This document shows positions 1 through 5,468 of a DNA stretch of 5,939 nt, one piece after another; the first letter of the stretch is position 1; each line of letters opens with the position of its first letter. The notes under the pieces were generated by a model, which was not told the origin of the DNA, searched no databases, and saw nothing but the letters and a program-made list of their open reading frames with translations. The position numbers were made by a program, and so were the translations under genes. The stretch is from Treponema sp. (lineage in GTDB: Bacteria > Spirochaetota > Spirochaetia > Treponematales > Breznakiellaceae), in assembly GCA_031276685.1 (NCBI GenBank), contig JAISMQ010000024.1:1-5939 (forward strand). The letters run 5' to 3'.

Positions 1-177
1 ACCCTTTCCAACGCCATGCACCTTTCCAGTTGGCTGGGAACCACGGTGAAGATCCCCTTTGACGAGGACCTCTTTCTGGAGGAACTTAACAAGCGGCGGG
101 CCCAGTCAAAACAGAAGAAAGGCGCCGCCAGATTCTTCGACACCGGGGCAAGCTACAACAGCGGGATTTCCCCCTAA
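1..177 (+). CDS. C-terminal end of a probable Gfo/Idh/MocA-family oxidoreductase (5' end outside window)
   Basis: Frame 1 is open from the first base to a TAA at 175-177 and gives 58 residues; a second in-frame stop (TAG, 184-186) follows. The visible segment contains HLSSWLGTTVKIPFDEDLF followed by a charged LNKRR helix. This resembles the usual end of Gfo/Idh/MocA NAD(P)-dependent sugar or inositol dehydrogenases, where a histidine/serine-rich helix, a 'G-x-T/V-v-x-l/i-P' strand and a 'D-E-D-x-x-x-x-L' helix close the substrate-binding domain. The last 20 or so residues are lysine- and glycine-rich and look like a loose tail. The Rossmann NAD-binding half lies outside the window, so substrate and exact subfamily cannot be given. 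It converges on the regulator gene with a 42-base gap and is probably unrelated to iron uptake. The family call rests on a short segment and is moderate. Confidence 0.6.
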   Translation, partial: TLSNAMHLSSWLGTTVKIPFDEDLFLEELNKRRAQSKQKKGAARFFDTGASYNSGISP

Positions 178-219
178 TTCGGGTAGTTTCGGGAAAGCCC
201 CGGTACAACAGGCCCGGTT

Positions 220-1137
220 TCAGCGTCCTGTCCCGCCGCGCCTCCGGGCTACCGTTTTCGGGCCTACGCCGAACTTCTCCCGGAAGGCCTGGGAAAAGTG
301 GCTTATGTTGGTGTAGCCCACGGCAAACGCCGATTGGCCGACATTGTACTGCCCGGCGGCGAGCAGCGAAAAAGCCCGTTCAAGCCGTTGTTCCCGGACA
401 TACTCGTACACGGTTTTCCCGAAATACGCCTTAAACGAGCGCTTCAATTTGCAGTCGTTGATGCGAATCAGATGCGACAGCTCCGCCAGGGACGGCGGCG
501 ATTCGATCCGGCGTAGTAAAATTTCCCTGGCTTCAAGAAGGGCCTCCGTATCGGTTCTGGACAATCCGGCGGATCCTTCGCCGGGCCGCTCCGCTCCGAA
601 CAGGCGTTCAAGATTCAGCGACAAAAGTTCAAGCACCTGGCTTTCCAGAAAGAGGCCGTTCAGCCTGTCCGCCCCGTCTTCCAGGCAGCCGTCCACCGCG
701 CTTAAAACGCGCTCTTCCTGGGCGTCCGTTTTGAACCGCAGGGGGCGGTAGTCGCCCTGCCGGAACGACGCGAAGGCGAAGGCGCCCGTGCTGCGGACCG
801 CCCGGCAAAAAGTATCAAACGCGCCCGGTAGTACCCAGAGAGAGTACAGTTTTATATCGAGCCCCGCCTGGTACTCCGAGCGCCCGGAAGCGCGGTTTAT
901 AAAACCCAGGGAAGCGTGCCCCGGTTTAAGTTCCACAAGCCGCTTGTTCACTTCTCCCTGTATGTCGCCTTTGCGGCTATACGATAGCTCGAAAACCGGG
1001 GCAAACACCTCGGTCCTGCGTTTCTGGCTGCGCGGAAAAACCCCCGATGACACCATGATATGTACGCCGGGGCGTACCGCGATATTTTTTACCGCGAAAA
1101 CATCCGACCGGGCGAACCCAAGGGGCAATTGCGACAT
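220..1137 (-). CDS. AraC-family transcriptional regulator, PchR-like (siderophore/iron-responsive type)
   Basis: This is a 305-residue cytoplasmic DNA-binding regulator. The C-terminal 100 residues hold the double helix-turn-helix of the AraC/XylS family. The first HTH is about residues 216-237 (SLAELSHLIRINDCKLKRSF) and the second about 264-287, with the family signature GYTNISHFSQAFREKFG near 274-290. The 'NDCKLKRxFxxxFGxTVxxYxRExRL' stretch is typical of the PchR/YbtA-like branch that controls siderophore uptake. The N-terminal half (about 1-190) lacks the classic arabinose-type motifs but resembles the ligand-sensing region of PchR-like proteins; in PchR the ligand is a ferric siderophore. 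I chose ATG at 1135-1137 because AGGCGGGAG lies just upstream (1150-1142). An upstream in-frame TTG at 1171-1173 would add 12 residues but has no ribosome site and sits inside an operator-like repeat. It is divergent from the uptake operon, so it is probably its activator and may repress itself. Confidence 0.9.
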   Translation of the reverse strand: MSQLPLGFARSDVFAVKNIAVRPGVHIMVSSGVFPRSQKRRTEVFAPVFELSYSRKGDIQGEVNKRLVELKPGHASLGFINRASGRSEYQAGLDIKLYSLWVLPGAFDTFCRAVRSTGAFAFASFRQGDYRPLRFKTDAQEERVLSAVDGCLEDGADRLNGLFLESQVLELLSLNLERLFGAERPGEGSAGLSRTDTEALLEAREILLRRIESPPSLAELSHLIRINDCKLKRSFKAYFGKTVYEYVREQRLERAFSLLAAGQYNVGQSAFAVGYTNISHFSQAFREKFGVGPKTVARRRGGTGR

Positions 1138-1141
1138 CGTT

Positions 1142-1150
1142 CTCCCGCCT
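1142..1150 (-). promoter_or_regulatory. Ribosome binding site of the AraC-type regulator gene
   Basis: Read on the minus strand, AGGCGGGAG ends four bases before ATG 1137-1135. It supports this start over the TTG at 1173, which has only AT-rich and C-rich sequence upstream. Confidence 0.6.
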
Positions 1151-1162
1151 TCCGATTCTCCC

Positions 1163-1201
1163 TCCGGGGGCAAAAATAATCCGTCCGGGGGCAGAAAATA
1201 T
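1163..1201. repeat. Two tandem direct repeats with 21-base period, probable AraC-type operator
   Basis: Copy 1 (1163-1180, TCCGGGGGCAAAAATAAT) and copy 2 (1184-1201, TCCGGGGGCAGAAAATAT) match at 15 of 18 positions. The identical core TCCGGGGGCA starts at 1163 and again at 1184, exactly 21 bases or two helical turns apart. Direct repeats with this phasing are the usual binding geometry for AraC-family dimers, for example araI1/araI2. The pair ends directly next to a weak -35 position for the uptake operon (1202-1207), where a class II activator would touch RNA polymerase. It also lies in the untranslated leader of the divergent regulator gene, where binding could block transcription. Repeat structure and spacing are seen; the function is inferred. 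Confidence 0.7.
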
Positions 1202-1240
1202 CGTACAAACCTGCGTAGATACTCTATGTTAGTTTATATT
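1202..1240 (+). promoter_or_regulatory. Weak, probably activator-dependent promoter region of the uptake operon
   Basis: Two -10-like hexamers precede the first operon gene: TATGTT (1225-1230) and TATATT (1235-1240). Neither has a good -35 at 17 bases; CGTACA (1202-1207) and TGCGTA (1212-1217) match the consensus poorly. A weak -35 next to tandem operator-like repeats is what an AraC-activated promoter usually looks like. The first option fits best because the repeats end at 1201. Either start leaves a leader under about 40 bases, too short for a riboswitch. Confidence 0.4.
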
Positions 1241-1250
1241 AACTTGTCAA
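1221..1250 (-). promoter_or_regulatory. Probable sigma-70 promoter of the AraC-type regulator gene
   Basis: On the minus strand a perfect TTGACA (1250-1245) is followed, after 18 bases, by TAGAGT (1226-1221), which matches four of six -10 consensus bases. A start near 1214 would give a leader of roughly 75 bases that contains both direct repeats. The -35 is strong, so the regulator may be expressed without an activator and be held down by its own product. Confidence 0.5.
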
Positions 1251-1260
1251 GAAAACACAG

Positions 1261-1266
1261 AGGAGG
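1261..1266 (+). promoter_or_regulatory. Strong ribosome binding site of the substrate-binding lipoprotein gene
   Basis: AGGAGG is followed by GTG (1267), ATG (1270) and ATG (1273), all in frame. Only ATG 1273 has a normal spacing of six bases. ATG 1270 lies three bases from the site and GTG 1267 abuts it. Confidence 0.8.
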
Positions 1267-1272
1267 GTGATG

Positions 1273-2268
1273 ATGAAACGAAGGCTTATGGCGCCTGTTT
1301 TCCTGGTCCCGGCCGTTCTGCTGGCGGTATGTTCGCCCAAATCGGCGGACCCGGCGAATTCCGGCAATTCACGGCAGGCCCAGGCCGGGCAAACCGGAGG
1401 CATGAAAAAAGTCCGGGACATGAAGGGCGAGGCGGAAATTCCGCCGGAACCCCGGCGTATTGTCGACGTGTCCGGTTCGGCCGATGAGCTGATTATTCTG
1501 GGTATCCCCTTTATCGGTTCGGCCAATACCAGCATGTTTAACGGCATAACCGTGCCGGATTACCTGCGGGATTATTTCAGCGCGAACGGCGTGGAAACGG
1601 TGGGCAACTACGCGGGAATAATGGATCTGAACCTCGAAAAAATAGCAGAACTGAAGCCCGATTTGATCATCATGAACATCCGGCACGAAAAGGTCTACGA
1701 ACAGCTCAAGCAGATCGCGCCGACCGTCATGCTGTCCGACGACATTAACTTTGTAAACTGGCGGGGCCGCTTCCGGCAGTTGGGGGAATGGTTCGGGAAA
1801 GAAGCCCTGGTAAGCCAGTGGCTGGACGCCTTTGACGCCAAGGGGAAAGAGCTTGCCGCCAAAGTTCAAAGCGTAACCGGGGACGCCTCGTTCGCGGTTA
1901 TCGAGGCCAATTCCGTACATTTCGGTTCGTACTACGTGTACCGGACCGGGGGGCCGGGGGCGCTGGTGTTTGAAGATCTGGGCCTGAAACCGTCCGCCGG
2001 GGTCCCCGAAAACGTCTGGGGGGAAGTCGTGGACGCGGAATACTTCGTAAAGATCGACGCGGATCACATCATCTTTTTTAGCGATGACGGCAAACTCGGC
2101 GAGACCGGCGGCAGCCCCGCGTGGCAGAGTCTTAAAGCGGTAAAAAACGGCAGTGTCTATTACGGCGTTAATAACGAACAGTACGACATGGCCTATACCC
2201 CGGCGGGCAAGCTGCTTTACATGGAAAAGCTGGCAAACGCCATCATCAACCACAGCGATATCGAGTAA
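1273..2268 (+). CDS. Iron-siderophore/heme-type ABC transporter substrate-binding lipoprotein
   Basis: This 331-residue protein captures substrate outside the cytoplasmic membrane and delivers it to the FecCD-type permease pair encoded next. A short basic start (KRR) and hydrophobic stretch lead to LLAVC with Cys20 as the probable lipidated residue; valine just before the cysteine is unusual for a lipobox. A Ser/Gly/Gln-rich linker (about 21-45) follows. The cluster-A binding-protein fold (Peripl_BP_2, FepB/FhuD type) then shows PRRIVDVSGSADELIILGIP (about 60-79), the typical 'DLNLEKIAELKPDLII' block (about 117-132), and a C-terminal lobe with a W-x-G-R/QLGEWFG segment and a closing helix. 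No heme- or cobalamin-specific motif is evident, so a ferric siderophore is the first guess and the exact ligand is unknown. Start ATG 1273 was chosen from the AGGAGG spacing. It ends two bases before the first permease gene and is first in a five-gene operon divergent from a PchR-like regulator. Confidence 0.9.
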   Translation: MKRRLMAPVFLVPAVLLAVCSPKSADPANSGNSRQAQAGQTGGMKKVRDMKGEAEIPPEPRRIVDVSGSADELIILGIPFIGSANTSMFNGITVPDYLRDYFSANGVETVGNYAGIMDLNLEKIAELKPDLIIMNIRHEKVYEQLKQIAPTVMLSDDINFVNWRGRFRQLGEWFGKEALVSQWLDAFDAKGKELAAKVQSVTGDASFAVIEANSVHFGSYYVYRTGGPGALVFEDLGLKPSAGVPENVWGEVVDAEYFVKIDADHIIFFSDDGKLGETGGSPAWQSLKAVKNGSVYYGVNNEQYDMAYTPAGKLLYMEKLANAIINHSDIE

Positions 2269-2270
2269 GC

Positions 2271-3257
2271 ATGACTGGAACGGCCGCAGCGTGCCGGCCG
2301 CACGCGGGCTATGCCGCGCTGATTGCCGCCCTTGCGTCCGCGCTGGCCCTGTCCCTGGTATGCTCCGCCGGCATCGGCGTTGCCGGGATCCCCGGGTCCG
2401 ATCCGGTGATGCGCCGAATCGTCTTTGAGATGCGCCTGCCCCGGGCCTTCTCCGCGTGCCTCACGGGGGCGGCCTTTGCCCTGGCGGGGGCCCTGATGCA
2501 GGGGCTTACCGGCAACCCCTTGGCCGATTCCGGCCTCCTGGGTATCAACGCCGGGGCGGCTTTGTTCGTAACCCTGGGTACGGCCCTCCGGCCGTCCATG
2601 ACATCGCTGGGAACCATGGCCTTCGCCTTCTCCGGCGGCGCCCTGGCGGCGGCCCTGGTATACGGGCTGGGGGCGGGCAGAAAGCCGGCAGCGCATATCC
2701 GGCTTATTCTGGCGGGTTCCGCCGTGGCCGCCATGCTGACCGCCCTGGGCCAGGGGGCGGCCCTGGCCTTCGGCCTGTCAAAGGACCTTTCCTTTTGGAA
2801 TTCGGGCAGCCTGTCCGGTATATCCTGGGCGCGGCTGGGGGCGGCGTCGCCCTGGATCATCGCGGCCCTGGGGGCGGCAATCCTCCTTTCCGGCAGGCTT
2901 TCCGTCCTGGCCCTGGGCGAAGAAAACGCCGCAGGGCTGGGGCTCAACATACGGGCGTTCCGCCTGACCGGGCTTGCCGTGGCGCTGGTTTTGGCAGGGG
3001 CCGGCGTATCCCTGGCGGGCGGCGTGTCCTTCCTTGGCCTCATCGTCCCGCATACGGCCCGGGCCTTCGCCGGACCGGATTACCGGCGTATCATGCCGGT
3101 TGCCGCGCTGCTGGGCGGCCTTGTACTGGTACTTTCGGATCTGGCGGCCCGCATGATCAACGCGCCCTTTGACACGCCGGTGGGGGCGCTTGTTTCGCTG
3201 ATCGGCGTTCCCGTCTTCTTCGCGATGACCTGCCGCGGGAAGGGGTCTGGCTCGTGA
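2271..3257 (+). CDS. FecCD-family ABC transporter permease, first of pair
   Basis: This 328-residue integral membrane protein is one half of the transmembrane channel of a type II importer (BtuC/FhuB/FecCD family). It has many Ala/Gly/Leu-rich hydrophobic segments consistent with the family's roughly nine to ten helices. Family marks are RLPR (55-58), MQGLTGNPLADSGLLGINAGA-type block (76-96), the cytoplasmic ALGEENAAGLGLN segment that contacts the ATPase, GGVSFLGLIVPHTAR, and the DTPVGALVSLIGVPVFF end. The length is normal for the family. ATG 2271 is two bases after the preceding stop; its ribosome site is weak (GAG at 2263-2265), so translation is probably coupled to the upstream gene. The stop overlaps the GTG start of the next permease by four bases. 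Codon use is strongly G/C-ending, which generates several long spurious frames here. Confidence 0.93.
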   Translation: MTGTAAACRPHAGYAALIAALASALALSLVCSAGIGVAGIPGSDPVMRRIVFEMRLPRAFSACLTGAAFALAGALMQGLTGNPLADSGLLGINAGAALFVTLGTALRPSMTSLGTMAFAFSGGALAAALVYGLGAGRKPAAHIRLILAGSAVAAMLTALGQGAALAFGLSKDLSFWNSGSLSGISWARLGAASPWIIAALGAAILLSGRLSVLALGEENAAGLGLNIRAFRLTGLAVALVLAGAGVSLAGGVSFLGLIVPHTARAFAGPDYRRIMPVAALLGGLVLVLSDLAARMINAPFDTPVGALVSLIGVPVFFAMTCRGKGSGS

Positions 3258-4246
3258 AAAAAAGAGCGGCGCTTATCCCGTGGCTCCTCGTTTTGTTGAT
3301 CTGCTGCGGCGCGCTCGCCGCGTTAAACTGCGGCTATTCGCGGATCCCCTACCCCGAGGTGTTAAAAAGCCTTGTCCATCCCGGGGCCTCCGCGTATTCC
3401 CTGGTGATTATGCGGATACGGCTGCCCCGGATTGCGCTGTCGGTTTTATGCGGAATGGGCCTGGCCCTGTCGGGCTGCACGTTGCAGGCTCTTACGGAAA
3501 ACCCCCTGGCCGATCCGGGAATTCTCGGCATCAACGCGGGGGCCGGGTTTATGGTGATGATTTTGAACGCCTTTTTTCCGTCGTTGCACCTGAACTCCCG
3601 GCTCTACGTGCCTGTTTTCGCCCTGGCCGGGGCTCTGGCGGCGGCTGCCCTGGTATACGGCTTTTCCCGCCGGAACGGAAAGCTGCGGCCCGGGTACCTG
3701 CTCCTGGGCGGGATTGGAACTTCCGCCGGATTTTCGGCGCTGATGCTGGTGATAGGGGCGGATATGAAAAACAACAGCTTCCAGTCGGTGGCCCGGTGGA
3801 TGGCCGGAAATATTTGGGGGAGCGGCTGGTACCAGGTAAGCACCCTGTTCCCCTGGCTGCTTGTGCTGGCGCCCCTGCTTTTCCTCCGGGCCGACAGCAT
3901 CGATATCCTTGCCCTGGGGGAAGAGGCGGCCCGCGCCCTTGGCCTGAAGGTAGAACGGGAACGGCGGCTGCTTCTTGTTATCGCCTCCGGCTGCGCCGCC
4001 AGTTGCATTTCCGTAAGCGGGGGGATCGGCTTTGTCGGCCTGGTATCGCCCCACATCGCGGGGAAACTGGTGGGCCCGCGCCACAAACGCCTCCTCGCGG
4101 CGTCCATGCTGGTAGGCGGCCTGCTCTTGCTGGCGGCGGACACGGCGGGGAGGTCGCTGTTCCAGCCCCTTGAAATACCGGCGGGAATTGTCGTCTCCGT
4201 GCTGGCGGCGCCGTACTTTCTCTATCTTCTCCGCAGGCAGGTATAA
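3254..4246 (+). CDS. FecCD-family ABC transporter permease, second of pair
   Basis: This 330-residue membrane protein is a paralogue of the preceding permease and probably its heterodimer partner. Family blocks are in the same order: RLPR (56-59), LQALTENPLADPGILGINAG (77-96), ALGEEAARALGLKVE (ATPase-contact region), GGIGFVGLVSPHIAGK, and the IPAGIVVSVLAAPYFLYLLRR end. The N-terminal KKR followed by a long hydrophobic helix is the first membrane segment. It starts with GTG inside the upstream gene's stop (GTGA overlap, 3254-3257); GGGAAGGGG at about 3237-3245 is a good ribosome site with roughly nine bases of spacing. It ends two bases before the ATPase start. Two separate permease genes, rather than one fused FhuB-like gene, match the Fec/Fep/Feu arrangement. 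Confidence 0.93.
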   Translation: MKKRAALIPWLLVLLICCGALAALNCGYSRIPYPEVLKSLVHPGASAYSLVIMRIRLPRIALSVLCGMGLALSGCTLQALTENPLADPGILGINAGAGFMVMILNAFFPSLHLNSRLYVPVFALAGALAAAALVYGFSRRNGKLRPGYLLLGGIGTSAGFSALMLVIGADMKNNSFQSVARWMAGNIWGSGWYQVSTLFPWLLVLAPLLFLRADSIDILALGEEAARALGLKVERERRLLLVIASGCAASCISVSGGIGFVGLVSPHIAGKLVGPRHKRLLAASMLVGGLLLLAADTAGRSLFQPLEIPAGIVVSVLAAPYFLYLLRRQV

Positions 4247-4248
4247 AG

Positions 4249-5046
4249 GTGTTCAAGACGGGCGACTGCATACGGGCGAGCGGGCTTTCCGCCGGGTATA
4301 ACAAGGTTCCGGTGTTTCACGACTTTGATTTCGCCGTCCCCGCCGGAACAATAGTAACGCTGATCGGCGCAAACGGATCCGGCAAATCGACCGTCCTCAA
4401 AACCATGACACGGCTGATCGAACCCCTGGCCGGAGGCGTGTATCTGGAAGGAAAATCGATCCACGCCATGCCGACAAAACTGGCGGCGCAAAAACTGGCC
4501 CTGCTGCCCCAGAGCGCCCGGATACCCCGGGGGATCACCGTGCGGGACCTGGCGGAGTACGGGCGCTTCCCCTATCGTACAGCCCTGTCGGGCCTGTCCG
4601 CGGAGGACAACGAGACTATCGACTGGGCACTGCGATCAACGGACATGGCGGACCTTGCGGGACGGGAAATGGACCGGCTTTCCGGCGGGCAGCGGCAGCG
4701 GGGCTGGATCGCCATGGCCCTGGCCCAAAAAACCGGCATTCTTTTTCTGGACGAACCCACCACCTATTTGGACATCGCCCATCAGTTGGATATTTTGCGG
4801 CTTTTACGGCGGCTGAACAAAGAGCAGGGCGTAACGGTGATCATGGTCCTCCACGATCTTAACCAGGCGGCGATGTTCTCCGACTACATCGTGGCAATCA
4901 AGGGGGGAGTAAAAAAATACGCCGGTACGCCGGACGAGCTTGTTACCCCGGAAATGCTTCAGGATATTTTTAACGTAAAGGCTGCGGTTATACGCCATCC
5001 GGTACTCGGCGTCCCGGTATGCCTGCCTTATGGCGTGTGCGAATGA
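4249..5046 (+). CDS. Iron-siderophore-type ABC transporter ATP-binding protein (FepC/FhuC family)
   Basis: This 265-residue cytoplasmic ATPase powers the FecCD-type importer. The nucleotide-binding motifs are complete: aromatic A-loop Tyr17, Walker A GANGSGKST (40-48), Q-loop Gln88 in LLPQSA, ABC signature LSGGQRQRGWIAMALAQ (144-160), Walker B ILFLDEPTTYLD (164-175) with catalytic Glu169, and H-loop His202 in LHDLNQAA. 'EPTTYLDIAHQ' and the 'R-Q-R-x-W-I-A-M-A-L-A-Q' stretch are typical of FepC/FhuC-type iron-chelate ATPases, so it should be active. The start is GTG 4249, two bases after the permease stop, with GCAGGCAGG at about 4233-4241 as a plausible ribosome site; the coding end falls 22 bases before the FMN-lipoprotein start. 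The C-terminal 60 residues (EMLQDIFNVKAAVI...) are the usual tail of this subgroup. Confidence 0.95.
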   Translation: MFKTGDCIRASGLSAGYNKVPVFHDFDFAVPAGTIVTLIGANGSGKSTVLKTMTRLIEPLAGGVYLEGKSIHAMPTKLAAQKLALLPQSARIPRGITVRDLAEYGRFPYRTALSGLSAEDNETIDWALRSTDMADLAGREMDRLSGGQRQRGWIAMALAQKTGILFLDEPTTYLDIAHQLDILRLLRRLNKEQGVTVIMVLHDLNQAAMFSDYIVAIKGGVKKYAGTPDELVTPEMLQDIFNVKAAVIRHPVLGVPVCLPYGVCE

Positions 5047-5056
5047 ACAAAACGAA

Positions 5057-5061
5057 GGAGG
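5057..5061 (+). promoter_or_regulatory. Ribosome binding site of the FMN-binding lipoprotein gene
   Basis: GGAGG within AAGGAGGAG ends seven bases before ATG 5069. This decides the start, which lies inside a longer open frame beginning at 5030. A GTG at 5063 is in frame but overlaps the site. The strong site suggests good expression of this last gene, independent of coupling to the ATPase. Confidence 0.75.
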
Positions 5062-5068
5062 AGTGTTT

Positions 5069-5431
5069 ATGACGCGGAGGATAAGTTTCAATAAAAAAGT
5101 CTTGGGGGCGCCGGCGGGCCTTGCTCTTTTGCCGGTAGTTTTACTCGGATGCGCCGGGCCCGCGTACAAGGCGGGAACCTACACGGCGACCGGGAACGGC
5201 TACGGCGGCGCCGTAAAGGTCGAAACGGATTTTAACGCTAAGTCTATTCTCGCCGTCAGGGTCGTGGAAGAACACGAGACGAAGGAATTCGCGGCCCCGG
5301 CAATCAGGGCCCTGACGAAAAAAATTGTAGAGGCCCAGACCTACGATGTGGATACGGTGTCAGCCGCCACCCTTACCAGCGATGCGATTAAGGACGCGGT
5401 AAAGGACTGTATGGAGCAGGCCGCCCATTAG
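5069..5431 (+). CDS. Small FMN-binding-domain lipoprotein, last gene of the iron uptake operon
   Basis: This 120-residue protein consists of a lipoprotein signal and a single FMN_bind domain, the fold also found in NqrC/RnfG. The signal has RR/KK basic residues, a hydrophobic stretch and lipobox VLLGC with Cys28. The mature part shows the family's opening YKAGTYTATGNGYGGAVKV (33-51), an 'I-L-A-V-R-V-V-E-E-H-E-T' strand region (60-71), and the flavin-attachment block VDTVSAATLTS (94-104). In related proteins ApbE links FMN by a phosphoester to the Thr of a D-x-x-S/T-G-A-T motif; here that would be Thr101, with Ala replacing the usual Gly at 99. Asp95 and Ser98 are kept. It would therefore act as a one-electron carrier on the outer face of the cytoplasmic membrane. 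The start is set by GGAGG at 5057-5061. Being 22 bases downstream of the ATPase suggests a role in iron reduction, but this is inferred from position only. Confidence 0.88.
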   Translation: MTRRISFNKKVLGAPAGLALLPVVLLGCAGPAYKAGTYTATGNGYGGAVKVETDFNAKSILAVRVVEEHETKEFAAPAIRALTKKIVEAQTYDVDTVSAATLTSDAIKDAVKDCMEQAAH

Positions 5432-5433
5432 AA

Positions 5434-5466
5434 TCCGCCCGCAAAGCTGGCCGCCTTGCGGGCGGA
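5434..5466. terminator. Hairpin between convergent genes, probable bidirectional terminator
   Basis: TCCGCCCGCAA (5434-5444) and TTGCGGGCGGA (5456-5466) form a perfect 11-bp GC-rich stem with an 11-base loop. It starts three bases after the FMN-lipoprotein stop and ends just before the valS stop on the other strand. The following T-tract is short (ATTT), so termination may be partial or factor-aided. It is well placed to end both transcripts. Confidence 0.65.
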
Positions 5467-5468
5467 AT

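Noticed and set aside
188..204. Possible terminator hairpin (CGGG/CCCG) between the oxidoreductase and the regulator
   Set aside because: The stem is only four to five base pairs with no T-tract, which could occur by chance in this G+C-rich DNA.
1171..1173. TTG as the start of the AraC-type regulator
   Set aside because: It has no ribosome site, lies within an operator-like repeat, and the added 12 residues are not typical; ATG 1137 has AGGCGGGAG upstream.
1138..1272. Riboswitch (for example cobalamin) upstream of the uptake operon
   Set aside because: The plausible leader is under about 40 bases, too short for a cobalamin riboswitch, and no characteristic conserved box is visible. This also weakens the idea that the transporter imports corrinoids.
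2309..3043. Long minus-strand open frame opposite the first permease (244 codons), and similar frames at 1369-2253, 3446-4084 and 3604-4143
   Set aside because: These lie opposite well-supported genes with strong family motifs. G+C-rich codon use removes stops from the antisense frames, and the products are Arg/Pro/Ala-rich with no recognisable domain or ribosome site.
3280..4173. Plus-strand open frame of 297 codons overlapping the second permease
   Set aside because: It is a shifted-frame shadow rich in Gly, Arg and Pro, while the permease frame carries the full set of FecCD motifs.
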